The notes beneath the pieces were generated by a model. That model was not told the origin of the DNA, did no database searches, and worked only from the letters and a program-made list of their open reading frames with translations. 47,954 nt of DNA from JANQRA01 sp035762545 (GTDB lineage: Bacteria; Actinomycetota; Acidimicrobiia; Spongiisociales; ZC4RG35). Every line of letters begins with the position of its first letter. Position 1 is the first letter of the stretch. Below are positions 17,703 to 26,101 of this stretch, one piece after another. The stretch is taken from the NCBI GenBank assembly GCA_035762545.1, contig DASTOM010000017.1, positions 1 to 47,954 of the forward strand. The letters are read 5' to 3'. A program made the position numbers and the translations under genes.

Positions 17703-18410
17703 TCATCGATGTGAGTTGGCGGGTTGGTGTCCGAATCGTGGCCAAGCCTTCTCGATCTCGCTGGCTGTCACAAGAGCAATGCCCGCTCCAACTGCAATCG
17801 CCCAGTCCTGGAGACGCAGCGGAGCCAGATCGAGGACTGCGTCCGAGAGTCCCGGCAGATAGACGGCCGCCACCTGAAGCGCGAGCACGAGCAAGACCAT
17901 CGCGTTCAGCGCTCGGTTGGCGAGCAGCGGCATCTCACGTAGGGACGTCTGGTGCGAGCGCACGGCTAAAGCCTGGGACACCTGTAGCACGGCGAGGGTG
18001 GTGAACATCATCGTCTGCCACAGGTCGTCTGGACCGTACGCGTGGTACCAAGCGCCGACGGCAAGCGTGAGAGCGCCGATGACGACACCGATGAATACGG
18101 TGTGTCCCCCAAACCGCCACTGAAGATCCCGGCTGTCGGCTGAACCGGTGGACGGCGCATGGTGTCGGGCTCGGCGGGTTCGGCGCCGAGGCTGAGCCCC
18201 AGCAGCCCGTCGGTCATCAGGTTCAGCCACAGCAATTGCAGGGGGAGTAGCGCAACCGGATCGTCGAGGCCAGCACTGGTGGCGATCAGCAGCAGCGGCC
18301 AGGCGATCATGACGAGGACTTTCCCGATGTTGCCGGCGATAGCGAGACTCACGAAGCGGCGAAGGTTGTCGTAGATGACCCGCCCTTCTTCGGCACCCTT
18401 CGCAACGACG
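17703..18410 (-). pseudogene. P-type cation ATPase C-terminal fragment, truncated and frameshifted
   Basis: The minus strand encodes the last third of a P-type calcium/cation ATPase: EEGRVIYDNLRRF, the membrane helices with LLPLQLLWLNLMTDGLLGLSLG, then the Cation_ATPase_C helices (FTTLAVLQVSQALAVRS). There is no phosphorylation (DKTGT) or ATP-binding domain. Two lesions are visible. The N-terminal side stops at about 18410, exactly where the tRNA-end repeat begins. A one-base loss near 18105, inside a run of five C, breaks the frame between SGGLG and HTVFIG. It therefore cannot make a working pump. Confidence 0.85.
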
Positions 18411-18411
18411 A

Positions 18412-18440
18412 GGTCACGGGTTCAGATCCCGTCAGCTCCA
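18412..18440 (+). repeat. tRNA/tmRNA 3'-end-like direct repeat, right copy (putative att site)
   Basis: 29 nt matching 11592-11620 at 27 of 29 positions, same orientation, 6820 bp away. It again holds a full T-arm (ACGGG TTCAGAT CCCGT) and the 3' acceptor strand CAGCTCC plus A, with no 5' tRNA half. It abuts the broken end of the P-type ATPase fragment, which marks it as a recombination junction. Confidence 0.7.
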
Positions 18441-18552
18441 CGGTTTGCCCCGGTCGAGTCTTCTCGAATCACCTTGGTTCGCCCCTAACGATCACTGGAG
18501 TCTCGCGTTCACAGGCGGCCCAGAAGGTTCGCGCCGCGACCGTCGATAGCGA

Positions 18553-19485
18553 TCAACCTAGGAGTCCGCTGATCGCGTCCACAACCAGGTCGGGTCGGTC
18601 GTGGTGGATCAAATGTCCGGCTCCTTCGGCAACTATCACCCGTCCTGAGATCGATCGCCTCGCCAACTCTTCCTGCATGTGCTGCCAGGCGGCCTCATAG
18701 CGCTCGTTGACCTCATCCGGTACTCCGGGCATGGGCTGTGGGACACCGTGGCGGATGGCGACGATCGGGATAGTTCCGACTGAGGACTTGACCAGACGCC
18801 GAACTTGCGCCTGGCTCTCCTCCAGATCGCCGTATTCAGCAGCGGCTGTCTCGAGGCGTTCGGGTGTAGGGGCGGTGGCGTCCCGGTAGGCCCGAGCCAA
18901 TGGCTCGGGGAAGGTCTCAGGAACGGGAACCAGCTCGGGCGCCGGTTCGCCCTCTCTGACTGCTGCGGCGAGCGCCCGGAGCTGGTCGGTGTATCCAGCG
19001 AGCATCCCGCGGGGAGAGAGTTCAGCCGGGAACCTCTCCATCTGGTCCTCATGGGCACCGTCGAGCAGCACAATTCCCTTCAGTTCGGCGGGATGGAGGT
19101 AGGCGAAGGTCTGAACGGTGAGGGAGGCGAAGGAGTGGCCCACAAGCACGTACGGTGGTTCGAGTTCGGCTGCGGCCAAGGCTAGGCGCAGTTCGTGCAC
19201 CAAGATGTCGACCGTTCGAGGTGAATCAGCAGGAGCACTGTCACCGAGGCCGGGCCGGTCGTGAGTGAACGCTGTGGTTAGTCGCGCCACGTGGGGGAGA
19301 ACGAGTCCGAAGGTGAGTCCCACGTCCCCGATCGCCGGTTCGAAGACCACGGTGGGCGTCCCAGATCCAGCGAGATAGATGCGATGGCCCCGCCCGTCCA
19401 CCTCAAGCTCCCGGGAGGGTATCGGCCTCGTGCTCACGGTCCGACGATATCCGGTGGTGCGAGCTTCAACCAACGATGGGTGCAT
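18553..19485 (-). CDS. Alpha/beta hydrolase
   Basis: 310 aa from ATG 19485; a GTG at 19437 is an equally possible start that removes 16 residues. The fold is clear: oxyanion-side strand (TPTVVFEPAIGD), the HDRPGLGDS loop, and the nucleophile elbow VGHSFAS with Ser at 118. The acid is probably the Asp in VLLDGAHED or one further on, and the late His lies in EGAGHLIHHDRP. It resembles actinobacterial esterases or haloperoxidase-type hydrolases; the substrate cannot be told. It lies just outside the tRNA-bounded segment and has no clear operon partner. Confidence 0.88.
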   Translation of the reverse strand: MHPSLVEARTTGYRRTVSTRPIPSRELEVDGRGHRIYLAGSGTPTVVFEPAIGDVGLTFGLVLPHVARLTTAFTHDRPGLGDSAPADSPRTVDILVHELRLALAAAELEPPYVLVGHSFASLTVQTFAYLHPAELKGIVLLDGAHEDQMERFPAELSPRGMLAGYTDQLRALAAAVREGEPAPELVPVPETFPEPLARAYRDATAPTPERLETAAAEYGDLEESQAQVRRLVKSSVGTIPIVAIRHGVPQPMPGVPDEVNERYEAAWQHMQEELARRSISGRVIVAEGAGHLIHHDRPDLVVDAISGLLG

Positions 19486-19739
19486 CAGCTGTCGTCACGG
19501 TTCGCTTCCCGTTATCGAAGAGGAATCTGTCATCAATGGAAACGGGCTGGACATAAGGGATTGGGTCGGCGACACCGACCCGGCAACGAGGAGGAGAAGC
19601 AGTGGGGTCGAGGCTTTGCCCGGCCCCGCTTGCTGTGAACCAGCTCGTTGGTGTCGGGCCCTGACAAGTATCGGCATCGAGCGGATTCGATGAGCAGAAT
19701 CTTGTCAATAGATGGGCCCTACCCGGACATAGAACGCAA

Positions 19740-20291
19740 ATGGACACCGTCTCACCATTGAGACAGCGCAGGTTCGAGGAGCTCTACGAGCGGCACATGC
19801 TCGAAGTGCTCGCTTACTGCATGCGCCGGCTGGGCCGTACCAACGCGGCTGACGCGTGCTCGGAGACCTTCCTCATCGCATGGCGCCGGCTCGATGACCT
19901 CCCGGAGCCTCCCCAGACCCTCCCATATCTCTACGGAATCGCTCGCCGGGTGGCATCCAATCAGGCGCGCTCGCTGAGACGACGCAGCCGCCTCGACGCC
20001 CGCCTCACCGCCCTCGGTGTTTCGACGGCACCCGACCCCGAGCTGCTCGTCGCTCAGAGCAACCGAGATCAAGAGATCGTTGCCGCGGTACGCAGACTGA
20101 AGCCCAAAGACCGCGAGATAGTCATGCTCTACGCCTGGGAGGACCTCCCACGGGACACCATCGCCGAGATGATGGGTATGACCCGCTCGGCTATCGACCA
20201 GAGGATTCATCGCGCCAACAAGCGGCTTGCCCGGATTCTCCAGCCGGACAGCTATCCGACTCCTCCTCTTGCCCAGGAAGGAGGGACATGA
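19740..20291 (+). CDS. ECF-type RNA polymerase sigma factor
   Basis: 183 aa. Region 2 is near the N-terminus (LYERHMLEVLAYCMRR...ETFLIAWRRLDDLPE), and region 4 near the C-terminus (LKPKDREIVMLYAWEDLPRDTIAEMM...IDQRIHRANKRLARIL). Sigma region 3 is absent, as in extracytoplasmic-function factors. The stop overlaps the next gene as ATGA, and that gene encodes a one-pass membrane protein, the usual place for an anti-sigma factor. About 250 bp of upstream sequence holds no gene. Confidence 0.92.
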   Translation: MDTVSPLRQRRFEELYERHMLEVLAYCMRRLGRTNAADACSETFLIAWRRLDDLPEPPQTLPYLYGIARRVASNQARSLRRRSRLDARLTALGVSTAPDPELLVAQSNRDQEIVAAVRRLKPKDREIVMLYAWEDLPRDTIAEMMGMTRSAIDQRIHRANKRLARILQPDSYPTPPLAQEGGT

Positions 20292-21421
20292 GCTACGACG
20301 TGATCGATCGTTTGGTCCGCCCGGCCAATCCGGTGCCTGATCCGACGATGCTGAAGCCAGTCGACTTCTCGGTCCTTCCCGTGCATAGGAAGGAAGACAT
20401 GCAACGAGAACAGGTCGAAGTCGACCACGTCGAGGAGACCGGAGTTCGACGCCGCGGCTGGATCGGGATCGCGGCAGCGCTTGTGGTACTGCTGGGTGGT
20501 CTGGTGCTGTTCCAGATGGCCAATCAGGACGACGTCGCCAGCGAACCGACGCCGCTCGAGATCGCTACCGCCTACCTGGCTGCCTACAGCCAGTTCGATA
20601 TGGAGGCAGTTGAGTCCATGCTGGCAGATGACGCCGAGGTACTCCCGTGGGAGGCGTACGAGCCACGAGACTGGAAGAGTGACCTCAGATTCTTAGAGGC
20701 CGCCGGTTTCCAGATCCTTGTCGGCGAGTGCACCGAAGCGACGGCGACGGATGGAGCCTTTGCGTTCAACTGTGCTTATGGCGCGCATGGTCTTGGCTCC
20801 GATCAGATCGGGCTGGGACCGTTCACGGGGCATGTCTTTCGGCTGGTCATCGAAGATGGTCTGGTGACGAGATCCGACATGGGCTTCACATTCACTGAGT
20901 TCAGCGAGCAGATGTGGTGGCCGTTCCAGGCTTGGGTCAACGAGAACCATGAAGACGAATTCGCCGTGCTCTACGTGGATCCGGGTCTCTCCCGCCAGAC
21001 CGATGATGCCATCGTCCTCTGGGAGCAGCGAGTGGCTGATTACGTCGAGTACGTGAACAACCCGACGACGACCACAACGCCAGTCGAGGGCTCCGTCCCG
21101 GCGGAACTGGTTGGAATCTGGAGAGGCAGAAGCTCGACCGGGGAAATGGTCAACTTCAGACTCGAGGGAACAACCTATTCCGTGAGCGTCGCGGACATCA
21201 ACTTCATCGGTGACGTCGTGGTCAGCGATGACACCATCGTCATACCGGCGACACCGGATACAGGTTTGGCGTCCTCCCCGGGCTCTCAATGCAGCATCGA
21301 CCGCCAGTTCACATGGTCTATCGAGGGCGACGAGTTGATCCTGACGGAGGTCGTCGAGGACACCTGTTTCACCATGGAATACCTAGCCGGCACTGTGTTC
21401 AAGAAGTTCTGGTCTCCCTGA
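20288..21421 (+). CDS. Membrane-anchored NTF2-like protein, likely partner of the ECF sigma factor
   Basis: 377 aa. A cytoplasmic stretch of about 57 residues is followed by one membrane helix (WIGIAAALVVLLGGLVLFQMA, about 58-78). Outside lies a SnoaL/NTF2-like domain (TPLEIATAYLAAYSQFDMEAVESMLADDAEV), then a Thr-rich linker (PTTTTTP), then a beta-rich lipocalin-like domain. Coupling to the sigma gene suggests anti-sigma or sensor function. The usual zinc anti-sigma motif HxxxCxxC is not in the cytoplasmic part, so binding would have to be of another type. Its actual role is inferred. Confidence 0.75.
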   Translation: MSYDVIDRLVRPANPVPDPTMLKPVDFSVLPVHRKEDMQREQVEVDHVEETGVRRRGWIGIAAALVVLLGGLVLFQMANQDDVASEPTPLEIATAYLAAYSQFDMEAVESMLADDAEVLPWEAYEPRDWKSDLRFLEAAGFQILVGECTEATATDGAFAFNCAYGAHGLGSDQIGLGPFTGHVFRLVIEDGLVTRSDMGFTFTEFSEQMWWPFQAWVNENHEDEFAVLYVDPGLSRQTDDAIVLWEQRVADYVEYVNNPTTTTTPVEGSVPAELVGIWRGRSSTGEMVNFRLEGTTYSVSVADINFIGDVVVSDDTIVIPATPDTGLASSPGSQCSIDRQFTWSIEGDELILTEVVEDTCFTMEYLAGTVFKKFWSP

Positions 21422-21609
21422 CAACGTCAGAGACGGCCTGATGCCGTACCAGCTGAGATTGCCCTCGTCACCGCGACGCGGGCAACCAGGCTGGTCAGTC
21501 ACCGGCCGGTCAGCCGTAGATCTCGATCAACACCCCCTAGGAATCCCGCGTGGCGGATCAAGACATTGGCATGGGCCAGGAGGCTCTTGTCTAATCGAAG
21601 GAGAGAGAA

Positions 21610-21906
21610 ATGAAGAAGCTGTTTGGTGTCGTTTTGGTTGCGGGAATGGTCGTCATGCCTCTCTCGCAAGAGGTGGCGTTCGCGGACCCGTCATCGCGTC
21701 CCCCGGTGGGACCGCCCGAACATGCGAGTGGAACGCCGACGTATGACTCTGATGACAACTGTCCGGCCGGGGCAGGATGGATTGAGGTGACGCCGAGCGG
21801 TCCGGAGCATCTCTCAGCAGCGTACGACCACAATCGCGATGGCGAAGTGTGCGTGCGTCTCCTTCCCCCCGGCGGTATCGCTCTGATGGACAATGTCGTC
21901 GGCTGA
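21610..21906 (+). CDS. Small secreted protein with Excalibur-like Asp/Cys loop
   Basis: 98 aa with a good ribosome binding site (GGAGAGAG) and a Sec signal peptide (MKKLFGVVLVAGMVVMPLSQEVAFA), cut after AFA. The mature part has two cysteines. The second lies in DHNRDGEVC, close to the DxDxDGxxCE calcium-binding loop of Excalibur domains, and the first is in DDNCPAG. It is downstream of the sigma/membrane pair but 190 bp away, so it may be separately transcribed, perhaps by that sigma factor. Function not known. Confidence 0.75.
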   Translation: MKKLFGVVLVAGMVVMPLSQEVAFADPSSRPPVGPPEHASGTPTYDSDDNCPAGAGWIEVTPSGPEHLSAAYDHNRDGEVCVRLLPPGGIALMDNVVG

Positions 21907-22050
21907 CAATAACCGTTTCAGGATTCGCTGGTGTCGACTTCGGAACCGCTGTAGAGAGTGTCCGGGTCCATGCCGATGACTGGTCGTGTATCAGTGGGCG
22001 TGGGCGCGAAAATGGATCCACCGATTCTGCGGGTCGCTCTCAGGCCCCTG

Positions 22051-22485
22051 TCATTTGGGGAGCGCGACGGTTGGGTGTGACCGGTGGGCGATCACCTCTC
22101 CTGTCAGGTCGCACGCGGCTGCCAGGGTGTTGGTGATCGTCCCGTACTGGCGGATGTTGCGGTGTAGGAGTTCGACACGACGGTCGGGTTCGTTGGTGAC
22201 GATTTCTATCTGATATCTCATCACGGTCATCCGGGGCGGCGCGGCCATACGCTCGGCTTCGACCTCCACCGTGGCGAGGTCGTATTGGAACGGAAGCATC
22301 TCTGAGAAGCGCTCGATGTTCTTGAGAAGACAGGCGGCTAGGGAGGCGCAGAGCAGTTCAGCAGGCCCAGGACGGAACCCGTCCGAGGTGGCCCCGGTGT
22401 CGGCTTTGATGTCAGTGGTGTTACAGCGGATTTTCCCGTGGCCGCCGGGTCGGCTCACCCCATGGACCCGGTAGCTATGCGTCAT
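22051..22485 (-). CDS. OsmC-like redox/stress protein
   Basis: About 144 aa from ATG 22485, where homology begins; an upstream frame extension to 22620 is Arg-rich and unconvincing. OsmC/Ohr features: an early beta region, GPAELLCASLAACLLKNIERF with a conserved Cys near the start of the central helix, and late beta strands (RMTVMRYQIEIVTNEP). OsmC/Ohr proteins reduce organic peroxides with a Cys pair; the second Cys is present in AAACDLTGEV. The family also includes proteins of unknown substrate. No operon partner is evident. Confidence 0.85.
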   Translation of the reverse strand: MTHSYRVHGVSRPGGHGKIRCNTTDIKADTGATSDGFRPGPAELLCASLAACLLKNIERFSEMLPFQYDLATVEVEAERMAAPPRMTVMRYQIEIVTNEPDRRVELLHRNIRQYGTITNTLAAACDLTGEVIAHRSHPTVALPK

Positions 22486-22717
22486 GTCCCGCGGGCCACC
22501 TGGCTCCTGTTTTAGGTGCCGGCCAGTTTCCAGCCTCATTTCACTGGAGGGCCGACCAGATGAGTCGACAACTGCCGCCCTCGACCGAGGCGACCTTGCA
22601 TCCCGGTTGGTTGGAGTCATCTTGTGAGTGTCTGCCGAGAGCCCTCAGGTGGCCAGGGTCGAAGGTCCCCTCTGCTGGTGTCCAGATAGCTGGCTGGCGC
22701 GGTCAAATCAGGGCGGA

Positions 22718-23524
22718 TCACATCGGGTTTGTCGGACCGGACGGGCTCGCTTCCAAGGTCCCGGTCGTATGGTTGGTCCATTCTCGGTGAGCGGGCTCCA
22801 TTCGGGCACGAGTCAGCTCGTCGTTGGCGATCTGAAGGTGTTGGTCGTGGGCGCCAATCAGCCTTTGCTGCTGACGGGGGTCGAGGCGCTGGCAGATGTA
22901 GTCCCAGTGCAGGGACACGACGTCTCCCGGATGGACGTCCGAAGTGGCACGGAAAGGCTCCTCGATCGGTGCCCCGAGTCGCAGGTTGTCATATTCCCAG
23001 ATGAGGGGGCGACGTCTCACCACGGCCAGCTCTCCTTCACACGTCACCACTTTGCCGACGGAGATCCGGCAGCGGTCCAGTACCTCGAGTGCCGGCCCGG
23101 AGAACCCCTCGCGTAGGAGCCCTACCCATGGGTATACGCAGAAGACGTGAAAGGCATGGGTGGGTGAGCCCCCCCTGTTCAAGGCTTCCCCAACCGCCGG
23201 CCACCGAGTTCCGGCCCGCGTCTTGAATCGGTCGGAGATCGAATGTCCCCAGTCATGGAGATCTATCTGGTCCAACAGCTCGTTGCCGACCCAGTAGGCC
23301 TCGACGACCGATCGGGATAGGGGATCACGGCCCGTCAGCCTGGCGATCAGCTCGAGGTACGGCCAAGCTCCGTCGAAGGCGAGGGCGAGTGTGACGGCCT
23401 CCTCGAACGGAAGGCTGTCCCCGGATGCAGCCACGGCGATCTCGTCGCCTCGGTTCGGGCCGCAATAGCCAAGACGATTCGGTGGCTGGGCGTAGCGGAA
23501 GAAGAGCTCGGGGCCACCGATCAC
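22718..23524 (-). CDS. DUF6390-like protein beside the hydrogenase operon
   Basis: About 268 aa from GTG 23524, whose first bases overlap the DMT transporter stop (GTGA); a longer start at 23551 is possible. It begins with the motif FFRYAQPPNRLGYCGPNRGDE and has AWPYLELIARLTG and HAFHVFCVYPWVGLLREG in the middle. From memory this pattern corresponds to a family labelled DUF6390, often seen beside NiFe hydrogenases in actinobacteria, but I cannot check that here. No catalytic residues can be assigned. Its divergent position against the hydrogenase operon supports a hydrogenase-related role. Confidence 0.65.
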   Translation of the reverse strand: MIGGPELFFRYAQPPNRLGYCGPNRGDEIAVAASGDSLPFEEAVTLALAFDGAWPYLELIARLTGRDPLSRSVVEAYWVGNELLDQIDLHDWGHSISDRFKTRAGTRWPAVGEALNRGGSPTHAFHVFCVYPWVGLLREGFSGPALEVLDRCRISVGKVVTCEGELAVVRRRPLIWEYDNLRLGAPIEEPFRATSDVHPGDVVSLHWDYICQRLDPRQQQRLIGAHDQHLQIANDELTRARMEPAHREWTNHTTGTLEASPSGPTNPM

Positions 23525-24450
23525 AGACGGCTCGCTTCCAGTCTCCCCCACGATGCGGCCGTGGCCAGAGCGACGCCGGCAAGCAGAAGAAGTGCTCCGG
23601 TCGGATCGGGAAGCGGAGCGCCTTCAACCGTCGACTGGAGGACGGCTGTGATCAACGCCCCTCCCACCAGGACCGCGGTGACATCGACAGCTGGGGCCAT
23701 CGACAAGGCGGCGAACCAGGTGAGCACATATCCGGAGAGGAACACAGCGGCGACGACAACCCAGATCATCTGGGATGACGTCACGGCTGCCCACTCGATA
23801 TCAGCCCCGCGGACAAGGGTCCACGCCACCAGGACGGCGGCCCCTCCGATCATCCGCGCGTTGGCGACAGTGGCATAGGACACGTCCGGAAGCAGACGTT
23901 TGGCGACCACCACCTCCACGGACCAGAGCAGGGTGGCCATCAGGATCATCGTCTCACCGCTGCCCCAGGAAAAAGAGCCCAGTCCACCCCCCAGAACCGC
24001 TTGACCCCAGACGAGGAGACCGATGGCGGCGACATGTGGCCATCCGATGCGCTCTCGTAGGAACACCAGGGCGAGAAGTGCCACCCAGACGACCAGCGTC
24101 TTGTGGATGATCGCCGCCTGGGCCGAGCTGGCTCGGGCCAAACCCTCGAAGAAGAGGGCAAACGGAATGCTTCCTCCGATCACGGCGATCGTCACCAGCA
24201 TCACGCGCGATTTCGTATCGGCCGGAATCGGCGGGCGCCGGCGCGAGGCTGCTTTGGACATGCCGAGGCCGACGAGCCCGATGGCCAGCCCGGCGAGCAG
24301 GTTCTTCACGGTCGTGTAGGTCGTGGCGTCGGACACCTCGGCCCACGCCCGCACCCCATAGCCGTTCAGGAACACGGCGAATCCGCTGATGACGGCGGTG
24401 CCTGCCGCGAGGAGAATCCCCTTGCGGCGAGTGCTGAGATCTCTGGTCAT
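23521..24450 (-). CDS. DMT-superfamily (EamA) transporter
   Basis: About 309 aa from ATG 24450, chosen over an upstream ATG because residues before it are not hydrophobic or conserved. Ten membrane segments form two EamA repeats, the first with SIPFALFFEGLARASSAQAAIIHKTLVVWVALLALVFLRERI. It would export or import a small metabolite; the substrate cannot be told. It is the first gene of a two-gene minus unit with the DUF6390-like gene and is divergent from the hydrogenase operon with only 86 bp between, so both may share regulation. Confidence 0.85.
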   Translation of the reverse strand: MTRDLSTRRKGILLAAGTAVISGFAVFLNGYGVRAWAEVSDATTYTTVKNLLAGLAIGLVGLGMSKAASRRRPPIPADTKSRVMLVTIAVIGGSIPFALFFEGLARASSAQAAIIHKTLVVWVALLALVFLRERIGWPHVAAIGLLVWGQAVLGGGLGSFSWGSGETMILMATLLWSVEVVVAKRLLPDVSYATVANARMIGGAAVLVAWTLVRGADIEWAAVTSSQMIWVVVAAVFLSGYVLTWFAALSMAPAVDVTAVLVGGALITAVLQSTVEGAPLPDPTGALLLLAGVALATAASWGRLEASRL

Positions 24451-24536
24451 GCCCCCATGATCTGTGGATCCAATACCCTTCAAACAGGGTCGATGGCCCC
24501 TAAACGCAGGTCTCACCGGCCCATAAGTTCACAGAC

Positions 24537-25646
24537 GTGACCACCCTCGTCATCGATGTCGACGGGCTCTCCTCCCTGTTCAAAACGCTGGAAGCGGAGG
24601 GTTACACGCTCGTCGGTCCGACTGTCGCCGACCAGGCCATCGTGTACGACACCGTCCACTCCCCGGACGATCTTCCCCGAGGGGTGACCGACGTCCAGGA
24701 AGGTGGCCGGTACCGGCTCGAGGAGCGGGCCGACGATGCTCGCTTCGGATACAACATTGGCCCCACCTCCTGGAAGCGATACCTCTTCCCACCGCGGACC
24801 GAATTGCTGCGCGCCCGACGACGTGACGGGCGTCTCGTCTTCGAGACCTCAGAGGAGAATCCGCCCAGCTACGCATTCATCGGGGTACGCCCGTGTGAGC
24901 TGGCGGCGATAGCCATTCAGGATCGGGTCTTCATGGGGTCCGGAAGAGTGGACAGGACCTACGCGTCCAGGCGTGCCGGGGTGTTCATGGTGGCGGTCAA
25001 CTGCGGCCAGGCCGGAGCCACCTGTTTCTGCGCCTCGATGGGAACCGGTCCCAGGGCGACCGATGGTTATGACCTCGTCCTGACCGAATTGATCGAAGCC
25101 GGCGGGCCACGGTATGTCGTAGAGACCGGAAGCGCCAGGGGCGAGACCGTCGCCAAGAGCCTCCCCGGTGGTCTCGCCACCGAGGACGACCTCGCCGGCG
25201 TGGCGTCAGCCGTCGCCAGGGCAGAAAGCGAGGTGGGACGCCGCCTCGACACCAACGGAATACGGGATCTCCTGGTCGAAAACCCTGATCACCCACGCTG
25301 GGACGAGGTGGCCGAGCGCTGTCTGACCTGTGGCAACTGCACACTGGCCTGCCCGACCTGTTTCTGCTCGACCACGGAGGACGCGGTCACCCTCGACGGG
25401 ACTGCCGTGCGCAGTCGCCGTTGGGACAGCTGCTTTGGCCTCGACTTCTCCGGTCTCCATGGCCACCCGGTGAGGAGCTCGGCGAAGTCGCGCTATCGCC
25501 AATGGATGACCCACAAGCTGGCGACATGGCATGACCAGTTCGGCACGTCGGGGTGTGTCGGATGCGGGCGCTGCATCACCTGGTGCCCGGTGGGGATCGA
25601 CATCACCGCCGAGGTGGCCGCGATCAGAGAGACGGTTCGCGCATGA
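24537..25646 (+). CDS. Group 3b-type NiFe hydrogenase beta (iron-sulfur) subunit
   Basis: 369 aa from GTG. Matches the HydB/HyhB electron-transfer subunit of soluble sulfhydrogenases. It carries an upstream Cys cluster (CGQAGATCFCAS) and two ferredoxin-like [4Fe-4S] motifs, CLTCGNCTLACPTC near 261 and CVGCGRCITWCPVG near 340. It would pass electrons between the catalytic dimer and the FAD/NAD(P) subunit. First gene of a seven-gene operon with overlapping junctions; the next gene starts in its stop (ATGA). Confidence 0.9.
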   Translation: MTTLVIDVDGLSSLFKTLEAEGYTLVGPTVADQAIVYDTVHSPDDLPRGVTDVQEGGRYRLEERADDARFGYNIGPTSWKRYLFPPRTELLRARRRDGRLVFETSEENPPSYAFIGVRPCELAAIAIQDRVFMGSGRVDRTYASRRAGVFMVAVNCGQAGATCFCASMGTGPRATDGYDLVLTELIEAGGPRYVVETGSARGETVAKSLPGGLATEDDLAGVASAVARAESEVGRRLDTNGIRDLLVENPDHPRWDEVAERCLTCGNCTLACPTCFCSTTEDAVTLDGTAVRSRRWDSCFGLDFSGLHGHPVRSSAKSRYRQWMTHKLATWHDQFGTSGCVGCGRCITWCPVGIDITAEVAAIRETVRA

Positions 25647-26101
25647 GACTCGAATCCCTGCGCGAGCAGACGCCCTTCCTCGCCGGACTCTCTGACCAGG
25701 CAATCGGTCTGCTCGAGCCCGTCACCGCCGATGCCGGGTTCGCCGCAGGTGAGTTGATCTTCGAAGAGGACGGTCCCGCCGACACCTTCTATGTCATCAC
25801 GTCGGGAAAGGTGGCACTGGAGATCGAGCTTCCGTCACGGGGAACCTCGGTCGTCGAGACCCTCGGGCCGGGCAGCCTCCTCGGAGTCAGCTGGCCCTTC
25901 CCGCCGGCCCGGTGGAACTGGCGCGCCCGGGCGGTCGACACCACAAGCGCGATCGCCTTCGACGCGTCGGCAGTCCGCGGTCTGTGTGTGGCCAACCAGG
26001 AGCTCGGCGCGCACGTGTACCGGAGTGTGGCGGCGGAAGCGGTTCGCCGGCTTCACGCCACCAGGATCCGGCTACTCGACCTCTACGGGAGTGAGCGATG
26101 A
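25643..26101 (+). CDS. Cyclic-nucleotide-binding-fold protein inside the hydrogenase operon
   Basis: 152 aa, a single cyclic-nucleotide-binding (CAP-type) beta-barrel with no DNA-binding helix-turn-helix. The barrel includes PADTFYVITSGKVALEIE and LGPGSLLGVSWPFPPARWNWRARA; the usual phosphate-binding Arg/Glu cassette (GExA...RxA) is not in canonical form, so ligand binding is uncertain. It overlaps both neighbours as ATGA, lying between the beta and FAD subunits, which suggests it is a subunit or allosteric adapter, not a transcription factor. Confidence 0.82.
   Translation: MRLESLREQTPFLAGLSDQAIGLLEPVTADAGFAAGELIFEEDGPADTFYVITSGKVALEIELPSRGTSVVETLGPGSLLGVSWPFPPARWNWRARAVDTTSAIAFDASAVRGLCVANQELGAHVYRSVAAEAVRRLHATRIRLLDLYGSER

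Noticed and set aside
18360..18440. Possible intact tRNA gene ending at 18440
   Set aside because: The upstream DNA encodes the ATPase fragment on the other strand and lacks the 5' acceptor and anticodon arms.
22560..23116. Plus-strand frames overlapping the DUF6390-like gene
   Set aside because: Antisense shadows with no motif; the minus-strand gene has clear conserved motifs and a coupled start.
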